Both the position numbers and the translations under genes were made by a program. A DNA stretch of 64,000 nt from Plastoroseomonas arctica (GTDB taxonomy: Bacteria; Pseudomonadota; Alphaproteobacteria; Acetobacterales; Acetobacteraceae): contig NZ_JAAEDH010000002.1 of the NCBI RefSeq assembly GCF_018128965.1, positions 248,001 through 312,000 on the forward strand. Direction: 5' to 3'. Of this stretch, positions 24,727 through 33,623 are shown one piece after another. Positions within the stretch are counted from its first letter, which is position 1; each line of letters starts with the position of its first letter. Under the pieces are notes generated by a model that saw only the letters and a list, made by a program, of their open reading frames with translations, made no database searches and was not told where the DNA came from.

Positions 24727-24756
24727 CCACCCGCTCGGCGGAGGCGAAGCCGCACC

Positions 24757-26103
24757 ATGCACCGCGATGCCCAGGGCCTGCCGCTCACCACCGCCTCCGC
24801 CGCGGCGGCGGGCGCCTATGACCATGCGGTGGAGGGCTACCTCCGCTACGCGGCCGATGCCGGGACGCGGATCAAGCCCTTGCTGGAGGCCGACCCCGCG
24901 GCACCGATGGCGCAGGTGCTGGCCGGCAGTTTCGCCATGCTCGCCTTCCGTGCCGATGCCGTCCCAGGCGCCGCGGCCGCCGCCGCTCGCGCCGCGGCGC
25001 TGCCAGGCACCGCGCGCGAGCAGGCCCATGCCGCGGCGCTGACCGCCTGGGCGGGCGGCGCGCCGGAGCAGGCGCTCGCCCGCTGGGAGGCGATCCTGGC
25101 CACTCATCCGCAGGATATCCTGGCCTTCCGTCTTCACCATTTCGTCGCCTTCTGGAGCGGCGCCGGCGCGCGGATGCTGGCGAATGCCGAACAGGTGCTG
25201 CCACGCATCGACCCGGCCATGCCCGGCGCCGCCCTGCTGCTCGGCTGCCGCGCCTTCGCCCATGAGGAAGCCGGCCTCTACACCACGGCCGAGGAATACG
25301 GCCGCGCGGCGATCGACGCGTCGCCCGGCGACCTCTGGGCGGCCCATGCCGTCGCGCATGTCTTCGAGATGCAGGGCAGGCGGGCCGAGGGCACCGCATG
25401 GATCGTGCGCCTGCAGCCGCACTGGGCGGCCGGCAACAACCTCAAGCACCATCTGTGGTGGCATGAGGCGCTCTACGCGCTGGAGCAGGGCGACCATGGG
25501 CGCGTGCTCGCGCTCTACGACACGGGCTTCCGCGACCTGGCGAGCCCGCTGACGGCGGCCCTGCCGGATCTCTACATCGACGTGCAGAATGCGTGCTCCA
25601 TGCTGTTCCGCCTGCAGCTGCGCGGCGTTGACGCCGGCGCCCGGTGGGAGGAGCTGGCCGACCGCGCCGAGGCGCGCATCGGCGACACCGCCTCCGCCTT
25701 CACCCTGCCGCACTGGATGATGGCGCTCGCCGGCGCCGGCCGCTTCGCCGCCGCAGAACGGATGCTGGATGCGCTGCGCGATGCCGCCGCCGCCACGCCG
25801 CACGGTCCGGGCGTGACGCTGCGCGAGGCCGCGCTGCCGGCCTGCGCCGCGGTGCTGCACCGCGCGCGCGGCGCGCATGCTGCCGCGGTCGAGGCGCTGC
25901 GCCCCGCGCTCGGCGCCCTGCCGAGACTGGGCGGCAGCCACGCGCAGCAGGATGTCCTGGCCCAGCTCTTCCTGGACAGCGCGATTCGCGCCGGCCGCCG
26001 CCCGGACGCGGTGCTGCTGCTGGAACGCGCCGCCGCGCGCCACCCGCTGCCGCTGGCGCGCCGCGCCGCCTATGCCGAGGCCGCTGCCGCGCTTGGCTTC
26101 TAG
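24757..26103 (+). CDS. Tetratricopeptide-repeat protein (TTC38-like)
   Basis: 448 residues, helical and alanine-rich throughout. The pattern resembles the tetratricopeptide repeat protein 38 family (LAFRLHHFVAFWSG, LLGCRAFAHEEAGLYTTAEEYGRAAI, WAAHAVAHVFEMQGR, LWWHEALYALEQGDH). There is no signal peptide. Bacterial members are uncharacterised; the conserved His/Trp-rich core hints at ligand binding or catalysis rather than only scaffolding. It starts 30 bases after dut on the same strand. Confidence 0.8.
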   Translation: MHRDAQGLPLTTASAAAAGAYDHAVEGYLRYAADAGTRIKPLLEADPAAPMAQVLAGSFAMLAFRADAVPGAAAAAARAAALPGTAREQAHAAALTAWAGGAPEQALARWEAILATHPQDILAFRLHHFVAFWSGAGARMLANAEQVLPRIDPAMPGAALLLGCRAFAHEEAGLYTTAEEYGRAAIDASPGDLWAAHAVAHVFEMQGRRAEGTAWIVRLQPHWAAGNNLKHHLWWHEALYALEQGDHGRVLALYDTGFRDLASPLTAALPDLYIDVQNACSMLFRLQLRGVDAGARWEELADRAEARIGDTASAFTLPHWMMALAGAGRFAAAERMLDALRDAAAATPHGPGVTLREAALPACAAVLHRARGAHAAAVEALRPALGALPRLGGSHAQQDVLAQLFLDSAIRAGRRPDAVLLLERAAARHPLPLARRAAYAEAAAALGF

Positions 26104-26180
26104 GCCGGTCCCTCTCCCGATCCCCTGCCGCCCGTGTTACGCCCCCAGGATGATCCGCGCGCCCGCAACCGCACCCAAGG

Positions 26181-26223
26181 ATAAAAATAAAAGAAGAGGG
26201 TCCGGGAGAATTCTTTCTCCCGG
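26181..26223 (-). repeat. Hairpin element 2 with A-rich flank
   Basis: CCGGGAGAA / TTCTCCCGG stem (26202-26223, loop TTCT) preceded by ATAAAAATAAAAGAAGAGGG. It is the reverse complement of the 1579 element. It ends ten bases before the ABC ATPase ATG, so it lies in that gene's leader. As a terminator it would only act on minus-strand transcripts, yet both flanking genes are on the plus strand. Confidence 0.7.
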
Positions 26224-26232
26224 CGCTTTCTG

Positions 26233-26991
26233 ATGTCCTTCCTCTCGCTGGATGCCATCAACAAATCCTTCGCCGGCGTCCCGGTCATGCGCGACGCGAC
26301 GCTCGCCGTGCGCGAGGGCGAGTTCATGGCGGTGCTCGGGCCTTCGGGCTGTGGCAAATCCACCCTGCTCCAGATCGCCGCCGGGCTGCTGCCGCCGAGC
26401 GCGGGCACCGTCCGCATCGCCGGCCGGGCCATCACCGCGCCGCCGCCCGAGGCGGTCTATGTCTTCCAGCAATACACCCGCTCCCTACTGCCCTGGCGCA
26501 GCGTGCGCGACAACGTCGCCTTCGCCACGGAGCACCGGCTGGGCAAGCGCCGCGCCCGCGCCATCGCCGAGGAGACGCTCGCCCAGGTCGGCCTCTCGGG
26601 CTTCGGCGACCACTTTCCCTGGCAGCTCTCGGGCGGCATGCAGCAGCGCGTCGCCATCGCCCGGGCCCTGGCCGCCGAACCCGCCATCCTGCTGCTCGAC
26701 GAGCCGTTCAGCGCGGTCGATGCGCTCACCCGGCTCGACCTGCACGCGCTGTTCCTCGACATCTGGAGCCGGCGCAAGCTCACCGTGATGCTGGTCACGC
26801 ATGACGTGGAGGAGGCGATCTACCTTGCCGACCGGATCGCCCTGCTGACCTATCGCCCGTCGAGCATTTCCGAGATCTTCGAGGTCGGCCTGCCGCGCCC
26901 GCGCGACCCGATCACCACCCGCGCGCTGCCCCAATTCCTGGAGCTGCGCCAGACGCTGCTGCAGAAGCTCCTCGCGCGCCCCGATGCGTAG
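26233..26991 (+). CDS. ABC transporter ATPase, nitrate/sulfonate/taurine type
   Basis: 252 residues. Walker A GPSGCGKST, Q-loop VFQQYTRSLLPWRSV, signature LSGGMQQRVAIARA, Walker B LLLDEPFSAVD and the switch His in LVTHDVEEA. The LLPW after the Q-loop and overall length place it with SsuB/TauB/NrtD. It energises import with the two permeases encoded next. The stop is overlapped by the first permease gene. Confidence 0.93.
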   Translation: MSFLSLDAINKSFAGVPVMRDATLAVREGEFMAVLGPSGCGKSTLLQIAAGLLPPSAGTVRIAGRAITAPPPEAVYVFQQYTRSLLPWRSVRDNVAFATEHRLGKRRARAIAEETLAQVGLSGFGDHFPWQLSGGMQQRVAIARALAAEPAILLLDEPFSAVDALTRLDLHALFLDIWSRRKLTVMLVTHDVEEAIYLADRIALLTYRPSSISEIFEVGLPRPRDPITTRALPQFLELRQTLLQKLLARPDA

Positions 26992-27748
26992 CGCCCTGCG
27001 TTGGCTCCCGGGCATCGCGCTGCTGGTTTTGCTGGTCGCGGGGCTCGAATGGGCGGTGAATGCCGGGATGATCCGCCGCGCGCTGATGCCGCCGCCCAGC
27101 GCGATCGGTGATGCGCTTTGGGACCTGCTCGCCAGCGGGGACTTCGTCGAACCCTTGTTCGCGACGCTGCGCCTTGTCTTCGCGGGGTTCGCCATCGGCA
27201 GCGCGCTCGGCATCGCGGCGGGCGTCGCGATGGGCTGGTGGCCCGCGGCCTACCGGCTGCTCGAACCCTTGGTGGAGTTGCTGCGCCCCATCCCCAAGGC
27301 GGCGCTGGTTCCCGCCCTGATGCTGTTCCTGGGCATTGGCGAGGCGATGAAGATCACCTCGGTCGCGCTCGCGGTGTTCTTCCCCGTACTGATCAACACG
27401 CTGCAGGGCGTGCGGGGGGTGGACCGGGTGATCCTCGACGGTGCGCGCACGCATGGCTGGGGCACGGCGCATGTGCTGCGGCACCTGGTGCTGCCCGCGG
27501 CGCTGCCCTTCATCCTGGCTGGCATGCGCGTCGCGCTCGGCCTCGCGCTCGTGCTCGCGGTCCTGTCGGAGATGCTGTCCGGCCAGGGGGGCCTGGGCTT
27601 CCTCATCCTCGACATGCAGCGCAGCTTCCAGGTGCGGCTGATGTATGCGTGGCTGGTCATTCTGGCGGTGGTCGGGCTGGCGCTGAACACGCTATTCCTC
27701 ATCGCAGAACGCCGCGCGCTGCACTGGCAGCCCGCCAACCGCCCGTAG
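26984..27748 (+). CDS. ABC transporter permease, SsuC/TauC type (first)
   Basis: 254 residues with about six membrane helices and the EAA-loop segment GARTHGWGTAHVLRHLVLPAALP that docks on the ATPase. LRPIPKAALVPALMLFLGIG is the typical conserved stretch. It overlaps the ATPase gene by eight bases and is followed by a substrate-binding protein gene. The second permease of this operon is similar but not identical, so the membrane domain may be a heterodimer. Confidence 0.92.
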   Translation: MRSALRWLPGIALLVLLVAGLEWAVNAGMIRRALMPPPSAIGDALWDLLASGDFVEPLFATLRLVFAGFAIGSALGIAAGVAMGWWPAAYRLLEPLVELLRPIPKAALVPALMLFLGIGEAMKITSVALAVFFPVLINTLQGVRGVDRVILDGARTHGWGTAHVLRHLVLPAALPFILAGMRVALGLALVLAVLSEMLSGQGGLGFLILDMQRSFQVRLMYAWLVILAVVGLALNTLFLIAERRALHWQPANRP

Positions 27749-27760
27749 AGGAGGATTTTC

Positions 27761-28720
27761 GTGAGCATCACCCGCCGCATCGCACTGGGCGCCACCGCCG
27801 GACTTGCCGCCCCCGCCCTGCTTGCTCAGGCGCCGACGCGGCTGCGCGTCAGCGTCATTCCCGTGCTCGACGTGGCCCCGCTGCACGCCGCCATTCGCGA
27901 GGGGTATTTCACCGCCGAGGGGATCGAGATCGACACCTCGACGACGGCGGGTGGTGCCACCGGCCTGCCGGGCCTGGTCGCGGGGCAGTTCCGCGTGGTG
28001 TTCTCCAACTGCGTCTCCATCATGCTCGGCATCCGCGAGGGGCTGGAGTTCCGCTTCATCAGCGGCGCCGCCGGCTCCGGCCCGGTGCCGCCCGATTCGA
28101 TGGCCGTGCTCGCGCGCAAGGGCTCCGGCATCGCCTCGGGGCGCGACCTCGAGGGCAAGCGCATGGCGTCGAACACGCGCAACAACATCGTCTGGCTGCG
28201 CGGCATCGCCTGGGTGGACAAGACCGGCGGCGACTGGCGCCGGGTGACCACGGTGGAGGTGCCCTTCCCGCAGATGGCCGACGCGCTCGCGAACGGCCAG
28301 GTCGACGCCGCGGTCTTCTCCGAGCCTTTCGTCGCCGCGGCGCTGCAGACCCATGGCGACCGGCTGGAGCGCATCGGCTGGCCGATCAACGAGACCGCGC
28401 CGGGGTCCACCATCGCGCAATACGTCGCCATGGCCGACGACCTCGCCCGCAACCCCGAGGTGTTCGACCGCTTCGCGCGTGCGCTGCATCGCGGGGCGGA
28501 TTGGGTGAATGAACGGCGCGGCGACAATGCGCTGCTGGAACTGATCGCCGGCTTCTCCCGCGTCCCGATCGAGCGGCTGCGCCAGGCCGCCTTCACCACC
28601 TACCCCAAGGGCGTGAGTGCCGCCGAGCTCACCGAGGTCATCACCACGATGACGCGCTTCGGCCTGGGCGGCCGCTATCCCGCGCCGGCGACGCTGATCC
28701 ACAGGACGGCGGCGGTGTGA
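27761..28720 (+). CDS. ABC substrate-binding protein, NMT1/SsuA-like
   Basis: 319 residues with a twin-arginine-like signal (SITRRIALGATAGLAAPALLAQA). The NMT1/THI5-like fold follows: LRVSVIPVLDVAPLHAAIREGYFTAEGIE, then GQVDAAVFSEPF and AFTTYPKGV. It should bind a small organic solute in the periplasm; ligand unknown (sulfonate, nitrate-like or pyrimidine precursor are family options). The GTG start follows GAGGAGGATTTTC. Its stop overlaps the second permease start (GTGA). Confidence 0.9.
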   Translation: MSITRRIALGATAGLAAPALLAQAPTRLRVSVIPVLDVAPLHAAIREGYFTAEGIEIDTSTTAGGATGLPGLVAGQFRVVFSNCVSIMLGIREGLEFRFISGAAGSGPVPPDSMAVLARKGSGIASGRDLEGKRMASNTRNNIVWLRGIAWVDKTGGDWRRVTTVEVPFPQMADALANGQVDAAVFSEPFVAAALQTHGDRLERIGWPINETAPGSTIAQYVAMADDLARNPEVFDRFARALHRGADWVNERRGDNALLELIAGFSRVPIERLRQAAFTTYPKGVSAAELTEVITTMTRFGLGGRYPAPATLIHRTAAV

Positions 28721-29493
28721 CAAGCCGCCTGCGCAACGCGAGCGGCTTCGCACTCGTCCTCGCCCTGCTGCTGCTGTGGGAGGTCTCGGCCCGGTTAGGC
28801 TGGGTCGCGAGCCCGAACTGGCCGCCATTCACCGCGGTGGTCGCCGCACTCGCGCGCGACGTCATGACCGGCGAGATCCCGCTACTGGTCGGCGGCACGC
28901 TCTGGCGCATGGCGGCAGGGCTGTTCGCGGGCGGCGTGGCGGGCGTGGTGCTGGGCCTTGCCTTCGCGCTGCTGCCCTTCGTCGCGCGGCTCTTCGCGCC
29001 CATCGTCGAGCTCCTGCGGCCGATCCCGGTGCCGGCGGTGATCCCGCCGCTGGTGCTGTTCCTGGGCCTCGACGACACCATGAAGGTGACGGTCGTCGCA
29101 CTCACCGTGTTCTTCCCGGTGCTGACCAACACCGTGCAGGGCGTGCGCGCGGTCGAGGCGGATGCGCTGGCCATGGGCCGCACCTTCGGCATCGGCGCGC
29201 TGCGGCGGGCGCTGTTCATCGTGCTCCCGGCCAGCCTGCCCTACATCCTCGCGGGATTCCGCATCGCACTCGCGCTGGCGCTGGTCGTCGCCGTGGTGGC
29301 GGAGATGATCGCCGGCGAGCAGGGCGTCGGCCACTACCTGGTCATGATGCAGTTCGCCGGGCGGGCGGAGGAGATCTACGCCACCGTGCTGCTGCTCGGC
29401 ATGCTCGGCTATGCGCTGAACCGCGGCTTCCTGCTGGCCGAGCGGCGGATGATCCATTGGTGGTTCGCACTGGGGCGGCAGAGCGACGCCTGA
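28717..29493 (+). CDS. ABC transporter permease, SsuC/TauC type (second)
   Basis: 258 residues, about six helices, conserved LLRPIPVPAVIPPLVLFLGLDD and EAA loop GRTFGIGALRRALFIVLPASLP. It differs throughout from the first permease, so it is an old duplication or a recruited partner. The GTG start overlaps the binding-protein stop. Last gene of the four-gene importer operon. Confidence 0.92.
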   Translation: MTSRLRNASGFALVLALLLLWEVSARLGWVASPNWPPFTAVVAALARDVMTGEIPLLVGGTLWRMAAGLFAGGVAGVVLGLAFALLPFVARLFAPIVELLRPIPVPAVIPPLVLFLGLDDTMKVTVVALTVFFPVLTNTVQGVRAVEADALAMGRTFGIGALRRALFIVLPASLPYILAGFRIALALALVVAVVAEMIAGEQGVGHYLVMMQFAGRAEEIYATVLLLGMLGYALNRGFLLAERRMIHWWFALGRQSDA

Positions 29494-29603
29494 CCAGCGG
29501 CCCATAAGCGGCAAGGCGCGGCGCCGGTTGTGCGGCGCAGGCACGCACGCGCAGCGCGCGCCCGCAGCTTGAGGGCACACCATGCTTCTGCCACGGTCCG
29601 GCC

Positions 29604-31409
29604 ATGCCGCGACGCATCGATTCGCAGGACGGACCGTCGCCGCTCCTGCCGCTCATCCTGGTCCTCGCGGCCGGGCTGCTGCATTGGCGCGTCGCCCACA
29701 TGGCCGGCGGCTTCCTCGCCGACGGATCACTGGCCGACCCGGATTCCTGGACGCGGATCCTGCGCGTGCTGGCGCTGCACGAAGGCGCGGGATGGCACGA
29801 CGGCATCCTTCGCACGCTCTCCGCGCCCGACGGATTGTCGCTGCACTGGACGCGGCCGCTCGACGTGATGATCCTCGCACCGGCGCGCATCGCCATGGCG
29901 TTCGGTGTGGAACCGCGCGAGGCCATCCTGTGGTCCGGCGCCTGGGTCTGCCCGGCGCAGCACCTGCTGGCACTGGCGGCCGGTGTCTGGGCCGCGAAGG
30001 CGCTCTGGCCAGGCATGCCGGCCTGGTTCGCCGCGGTGCTGCTGCTCGGCAACGGCGCCGCGCTCGCCTATTCCGTGGCCGGGGCGGCGGACCATCACAC
30101 GCTGATCCTGCTGGCGGCGCTGGTCACGCTCGGCGCGGGCATGCGCGCGGCGATCAACCCGGAGCGCGGCGCCCAGGCCTGGCTGGCGGGGTTCGCCGGC
30201 GGCTTCGGCATCTGGATCAGTCCGGAGGCGCTGCTCACCGTGGCGCCGCTGCTCGCGGGACTCGGGCTCGCCTGGCTGCTCGCCTGGGACGGGCATCGCC
30301 ACGCGCTGCAGGGACTGCGCGCGTCGGCGGGGCTCGGGCTGATGCTGGCGCTCGCCATCGGGACGGAGCGCCCGTTCGACGAATGGCTGCTCGCCGAGCA
30401 GGATCGCGTCTCGATCCAGCACCTGGCGATGGCGGCGGCGGCGGCGGCGACCTTCCTGCTCGCCGCGCCACTTGGGCGGCTCCCGGTCTGGGCGCGGCTG
30501 CCGGCCGGCGCCATCCTCGCCGCCGCGGCCGGCGCCGCGCTGGTGTGGCAATGGCCGGAGCTGCTGCGCGCCTCGCTCGGCGCCGCCGATGCCGGTGCCG
30601 CCGCGCTGCTGTTGCCCGGCGTCGACGAGATGCAGCCGCTGCGCTTCGGCACGCTCGACGGCCTGGCGGACAGCGTCATCTGGGCCGGCACCGCGCCGCT
30701 GGCCTTGCTCGCCCTCGCGCTCGGCCTGGAATTCGAAGGCTGGTCGCGCAATGGCCGCTGGACGGCGGCACTGATGGTGCTGCTCTCGCTGCTCACCGCG
30801 CTGGCCGCCACCCTGATGGCGCGGCGCTTCTCGCTCGACCTCGCGGCGCCGGCGGCGATCGGCGCGGCCGGGCTGTTGCCGCTGCTGGGACGATTGCTGA
30901 TGGGGCCGTCCCGCGTGGTGGCGGTGGCGCTCTTCGCCGCACTGCTGCTTGGCCTGCCTGTCCTCGCGGGCCTGCTCGCGGCGCCTGCCGAGGCCGAGGT
31001 GCGGGCAGCGCAAGATTGCCCGACGGGGGCGCTGGTCGCTTTCCTCGCCGCCCATCCGCCCGCCGCCCCGGGCGCGGTGATGCTCGCCGACAACGTCAAT
31101 CTGGGGCCCGAGCTCGCCTGGCGCACGCCCTATCGGCAGACCGCCGCACCCTATCATCGCGGCGGCGCCGCGCTGCTCGACACAAGCGCGGTGCTGGCGG
31201 CGACCGAGGATTCCGAGGCGCTCGCGATCCTGGCGCGGCGCTCGGTGCGGCTGCTGCTGCTGTGCCGGGCCGCCCCCCACCTCGGCGGTCCATTCGCGGA
31301 AGATTCGTTCCGCTCCCGCCTTCTCGCGGGTGCTCGTCCGGAGGGCTGGACCGAAGTTACGACCTCGCAGGAGGTTACGCAGGATTTCCTGTTGCTATCA
31401 TTGGATTAG
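29604..31409 (+). CDS. Large polytopic membrane protein, GT-C glycosyltransferase-like
   Basis: 601 residues with about eleven to thirteen hydrophobic segments and a ~110-residue soluble tail. After the first helix comes an acidic loop (GGFLADGSLADPDSWTRILRVLAL) and later AGAADHHTLILLAAL. This layout recalls STT3/PMT-type GT-C enzymes, which put the catalytic acidic residues in the first periplasmic loop and an SDHH-like segment later. If so it moves a sugar from a lipid carrier in the periplasm. No polysaccharide genes adjoin it. The family call is tentative. Confidence 0.6.
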   Translation: MPRRIDSQDGPSPLLPLILVLAAGLLHWRVAHMAGGFLADGSLADPDSWTRILRVLALHEGAGWHDGILRTLSAPDGLSLHWTRPLDVMILAPARIAMAFGVEPREAILWSGAWVCPAQHLLALAAGVWAAKALWPGMPAWFAAVLLLGNGAALAYSVAGAADHHTLILLAALVTLGAGMRAAINPERGAQAWLAGFAGGFGIWISPEALLTVAPLLAGLGLAWLLAWDGHRHALQGLRASAGLGLMLALAIGTERPFDEWLLAEQDRVSIQHLAMAAAAAATFLLAAPLGRLPVWARLPAGAILAAAAGAALVWQWPELLRASLGAADAGAAALLLPGVDEMQPLRFGTLDGLADSVIWAGTAPLALLALALGLEFEGWSRNGRWTAALMVLLSLLTALAATLMARRFSLDLAAPAAIGAAGLLPLLGRLLMGPSRVVAVALFAALLLGLPVLAGLLAAPAEAEVRAAQDCPTGALVAFLAAHPPAAPGAVMLADNVNLGPELAWRTPYRQTAAPYHRGGAALLDTSAVLAATEDSEALAILARRSVRLLLLCRAAPHLGGPFAEDSFRSRLLAGARPEGWTEVTTSQEVTQDFLLLSLD

Positions 31410-31528
31410 TGCAGCGCAGCATGGACAAGTATTCATGCGTCACCCATTTCGCGCGCCGCCCGTTTCGGGCATGATGCACGTCACGGTCGATCGGTCTTCG
31501 CATCACCGTCACAGGGGGATTTTCCAGC

Positions 31529-31762
31529 ATGCGTATGCTTCTTTCCGCGACGGTGGGGCTGCTCGGCCTCGTCGCCATCTCCGGCGCCGCGCCCGCCTCG
31601 GCGACCACGCTCGACCAGCAGACCGTTCTCGCCGGCTTCGCCGCGCCGAGCCCGGCCCTGCAGTTCGGCGCGCCGGTCACCGATCAGCTCGTCGTCGCCA
31701 ATGACCAGTCCGATTCGCGCCGCCGTCGCCGCCGCCATCATCACCGCCGCTTCAATCGTTGA
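31529..31762 (+). CDS. Small secreted protein with Arg/His-rich tail
   Basis: 77 residues. A clear signal peptide (MLLSATVGLLGLVAISGAAPASA) is followed by ~35 neutral residues and a strongly basic end, SDSRRRRRRHHHRRFNR. The ribosome site AGGGGGATTTTCC is good. The mature ~52-residue protein should be periplasmic or secreted and could bind metal, polyanions or nucleic acid. I recognise no family. It stands alone, with 119 bases before it. Confidence 0.65.
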   Translation: MRMLLSATVGLLGLVAISGAAPASATTLDQQTVLAGFAAPSPALQFGAPVTDQLVVANDQSDSRRRRRRHHHRRFNR

Positions 31763-31777
31763 TCCGCGTACGGGGCG

Positions 31778-33037
31778 CTAGTCGCCCCGGACGAACCGGG
31801 CGGCGAAAAACCCGTCCATGCCACCGAACCCGGCCAGCATGTCCGGCCGGGTCCGGAGCATCCCCTGGGGCGTGATCGCGCCCATCTCCGCCACCACGCC
31901 TTGCCGGTCAAAGGGTGCCAGCGACAGGCCCTTCACCTTGGCGGCCTGGGCCTCGCCCTCCTCCATCTGCAGCGAGCACGTCGCGAAGACCAGCCGGCCG
32001 CCCGGCCGCAGCAGCGCCGTCGCCGCGACGATCAGTTTCGCCTGTAGCTCCGCCGCACTCGCCACATCCTTCGGCCGCTTCAGATGCGCGACGTCCGGGT
32101 GCCGGCGGATGGTGCCGGTCGCGGAGCACGGCGCGTCCAGCAGCACGGCGTCGAAGGTCCCGTCCGGGCGCCATGTCGTGGCATCTGACTCCACGATCGT
32201 CGCGGCGAGCTTCAGCCGCGCCATGTTCTCGCGCAGCCGCGCCGCACGCCGTGGATCGCGCTCGACGGCGACCACCTCGGCCCCGGCGGCGGCGAGCTGC
32301 GCGGTCTTGCCGCCCGGTGCGGCGCAGAGATCGGCGATGCGCTCGCCGGGTTTCGGATCGAGCAGCAGGGCGGGCAGCGCCGCGGCGGCATCCTGCGCCC
32401 AGAGCAGCCCTTCATCGAAGCCAGGCAATTCCGTGATGCGCGTGCCTGCCGGCAGGCGCCAGGTGCCGGTCGGCAGCAGCACCGCGCCTTCGGGCGGCGC
32501 GGCGCCCTCGCGATGCGACAGGTCGAGCGGCGCCGGCAATTCATGGGCCTCCGCGATCCCGCGGGCACCCTCGGCGCCATAGGCGGCGTGCCAGGCGCTC
32601 CAGAGCCAGGGCGGCGTGTCCAGCCGCGCACCATCGAGCAGTTCGAGTGCGGCCAGGCCCTCGGCGGCGACCTTGCGCAGGACCGCGTTCACCAGCCCCG
32701 CGAAGGGGCGCGGCACCGCGCCGACCGTGCTGGCGACCGCCGCATGCGGGGGCGTGCCGAGCAGCAGCAGCTCGGCCGCGCCCATGCGCAGCGCGGCGCG
32801 CACGACACCCGGCGGGTTGCGGCTGAGGAAAGGCTCCAGCACGGCATCGAGCGAGCCCATGCGGCGCAGCACGGCCGCGGCGATGCGGTGCGCGGCGGCG
32901 CGGTCGCGCGCCTCGAGCGAGGGCGGCAGGCTTTCGAGCGCTTCCTCCAACGGGCGGTGACGCTCGAGGACGGATTCAAGCAGGGCGAGGGCGGCGCGGC
33001 GGGTGGGGAGGCCGGAAGCGTTCGGGGGACGAGTCAT
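31778..33037 (-). CDS. RsmB-family rRNA (cytosine-C5) methyltransferase
   Basis: 419 residues. The N-terminal NusB-like helical domain (~10-135) and C-terminal RsmB/NOL1 SAM-methyltransferase domain are both present. The latter has LCAAPGGKTAQLAAAGA (SAM site), the DAPCSATGTIRRHPD motif and TCSLQMEEGE with the catalytic Cys. This is the layout of RsmB, which makes m5C967 of 16S rRNA. Start at 33037, 23 bases from hairpin element 3. It is downstream of hisE on the same strand. Confidence 0.9.
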   Translation of the reverse strand: MTRPPNASGLPTRRAALALLESVLERHRPLEEALESLPPSLEARDRAAAHRIAAAVLRRMGSLDAVLEPFLSRNPPGVVRAALRMGAAELLLLGTPPHAAVASTVGAVPRPFAGLVNAVLRKVAAEGLAALELLDGARLDTPPWLWSAWHAAYGAEGARGIAEAHELPAPLDLSHREGAAPPEGAVLLPTGTWRLPAGTRITELPGFDEGLLWAQDAAAALPALLLDPKPGERIADLCAAPGGKTAQLAAAGAEVVAVERDPRRAARLRENMARLKLAATIVESDATTWRPDGTFDAVLLDAPCSATGTIRRHPDVAHLKRPKDVASAAELQAKLIVAATALLRPGGRLVFATCSLQMEEGEAQAAKVKGLSLAPFDRQGVVAEMGAITPQGMLRTRPDMLAGFGGMDGFFAARFVRGD

Positions 33038-33059
33038 CGAGGGGTTGTAGGCGAAGCCC

Positions 33060-33100
33060 GGGGGAAGTCATTCCCCCAAACCTCCTTGCCTGATTTTATC
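33060..33100 (+). repeat. Hairpin element 3 with T-rich flank
   Basis: GGGGGAA / TTCCCCC stem (33060-33077, loop GTCA) then a run ending TGATTTTATC. It is a diverged copy of the 1579 element, again on the strand opposite to both flanking genes (hisE ends at 33105; the RsmB-like gene starts at 33037). Confidence 0.55.
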
Positions 33101-33104
33101 GGCC

Positions 33105-33623
33105 TCAGGGCAGTTTCCGGGTCCCGGCGGCGCGGATCACGCCGCGCGGGCGCGCCGCCTTTTCGGCCAGGCCGCTGACGCCCTGGCGGCGGACCAGCTC
33201 GGACCAGACCTCCTCGGGGTGGATGCCGGCATCCACCCAGACGACGATGAGGTGGTACAGCAGGTCGGCGGATTCCAGCACCGTCGCCTCGCGATTGCCC
33301 AGCGCCGCCTCGATCACGCACTCCACCGCTTCCTCGCCCAGCTTCTGCGCCACCTTGGCGGTGCCACGCGCCATCAGCCGCGCGGAGTGCGAGCGTGCGG
33401 CGTCGCCGGCGCCGCGGCGTTGCTCGACCACCTGCCACAGCCGATCCAGGATCAGCGCATCGCCGCCGGTGCCATTCGCCGTGAGCGGGGACAGTACCCG
33501 CGCATCCACGGCGCGCACCGGCTTAGGCAACTTGGATTTCTTCGTGGCGGCGATGCCGGCCGGCAACGGCAGGCGCACCTTTGCCGCCTTGGTCGGCGTC
33601 TTGTTCTTTGCAGCTTTCGCCAT
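33105..33623 (-). CDS. hisE: Phosphoribosyl-ATP diphosphatase with N-terminal extension
   Basis: 172 residues against ~100 for typical HisE. The MazG-like catalytic helices are present ([21 protein letters not shown] and [19 protein letters not shown] with the metal-binding acids). The first ~55 residues are a Lys/Ala/Pro-rich tail ([15 protein letters not shown]...) absent from ordinary HisE, and ~20 basic residues trail the domain. The start is at 33623 with GAGGAGTGCCTG upstream, overlapping the hisF stop by one base. Catalyses the second histidine-pathway step. Confidence 0.92.
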   Translation of the reverse strand: MAKAAKNKTPTKAAKVRLPLPAGIAATKKSKLPKPVRAVDARVLSPLTANGTGGDALILDRLWQVVEQRRGAGDAARSHSARLMARGTAKVAQKLGEEAVECVIEAALGNREATVLESADLLYHLIVVWVDAGIHPEEVWSELVRRQGVSGLAEKAARPRGVIRAAGTRKLP

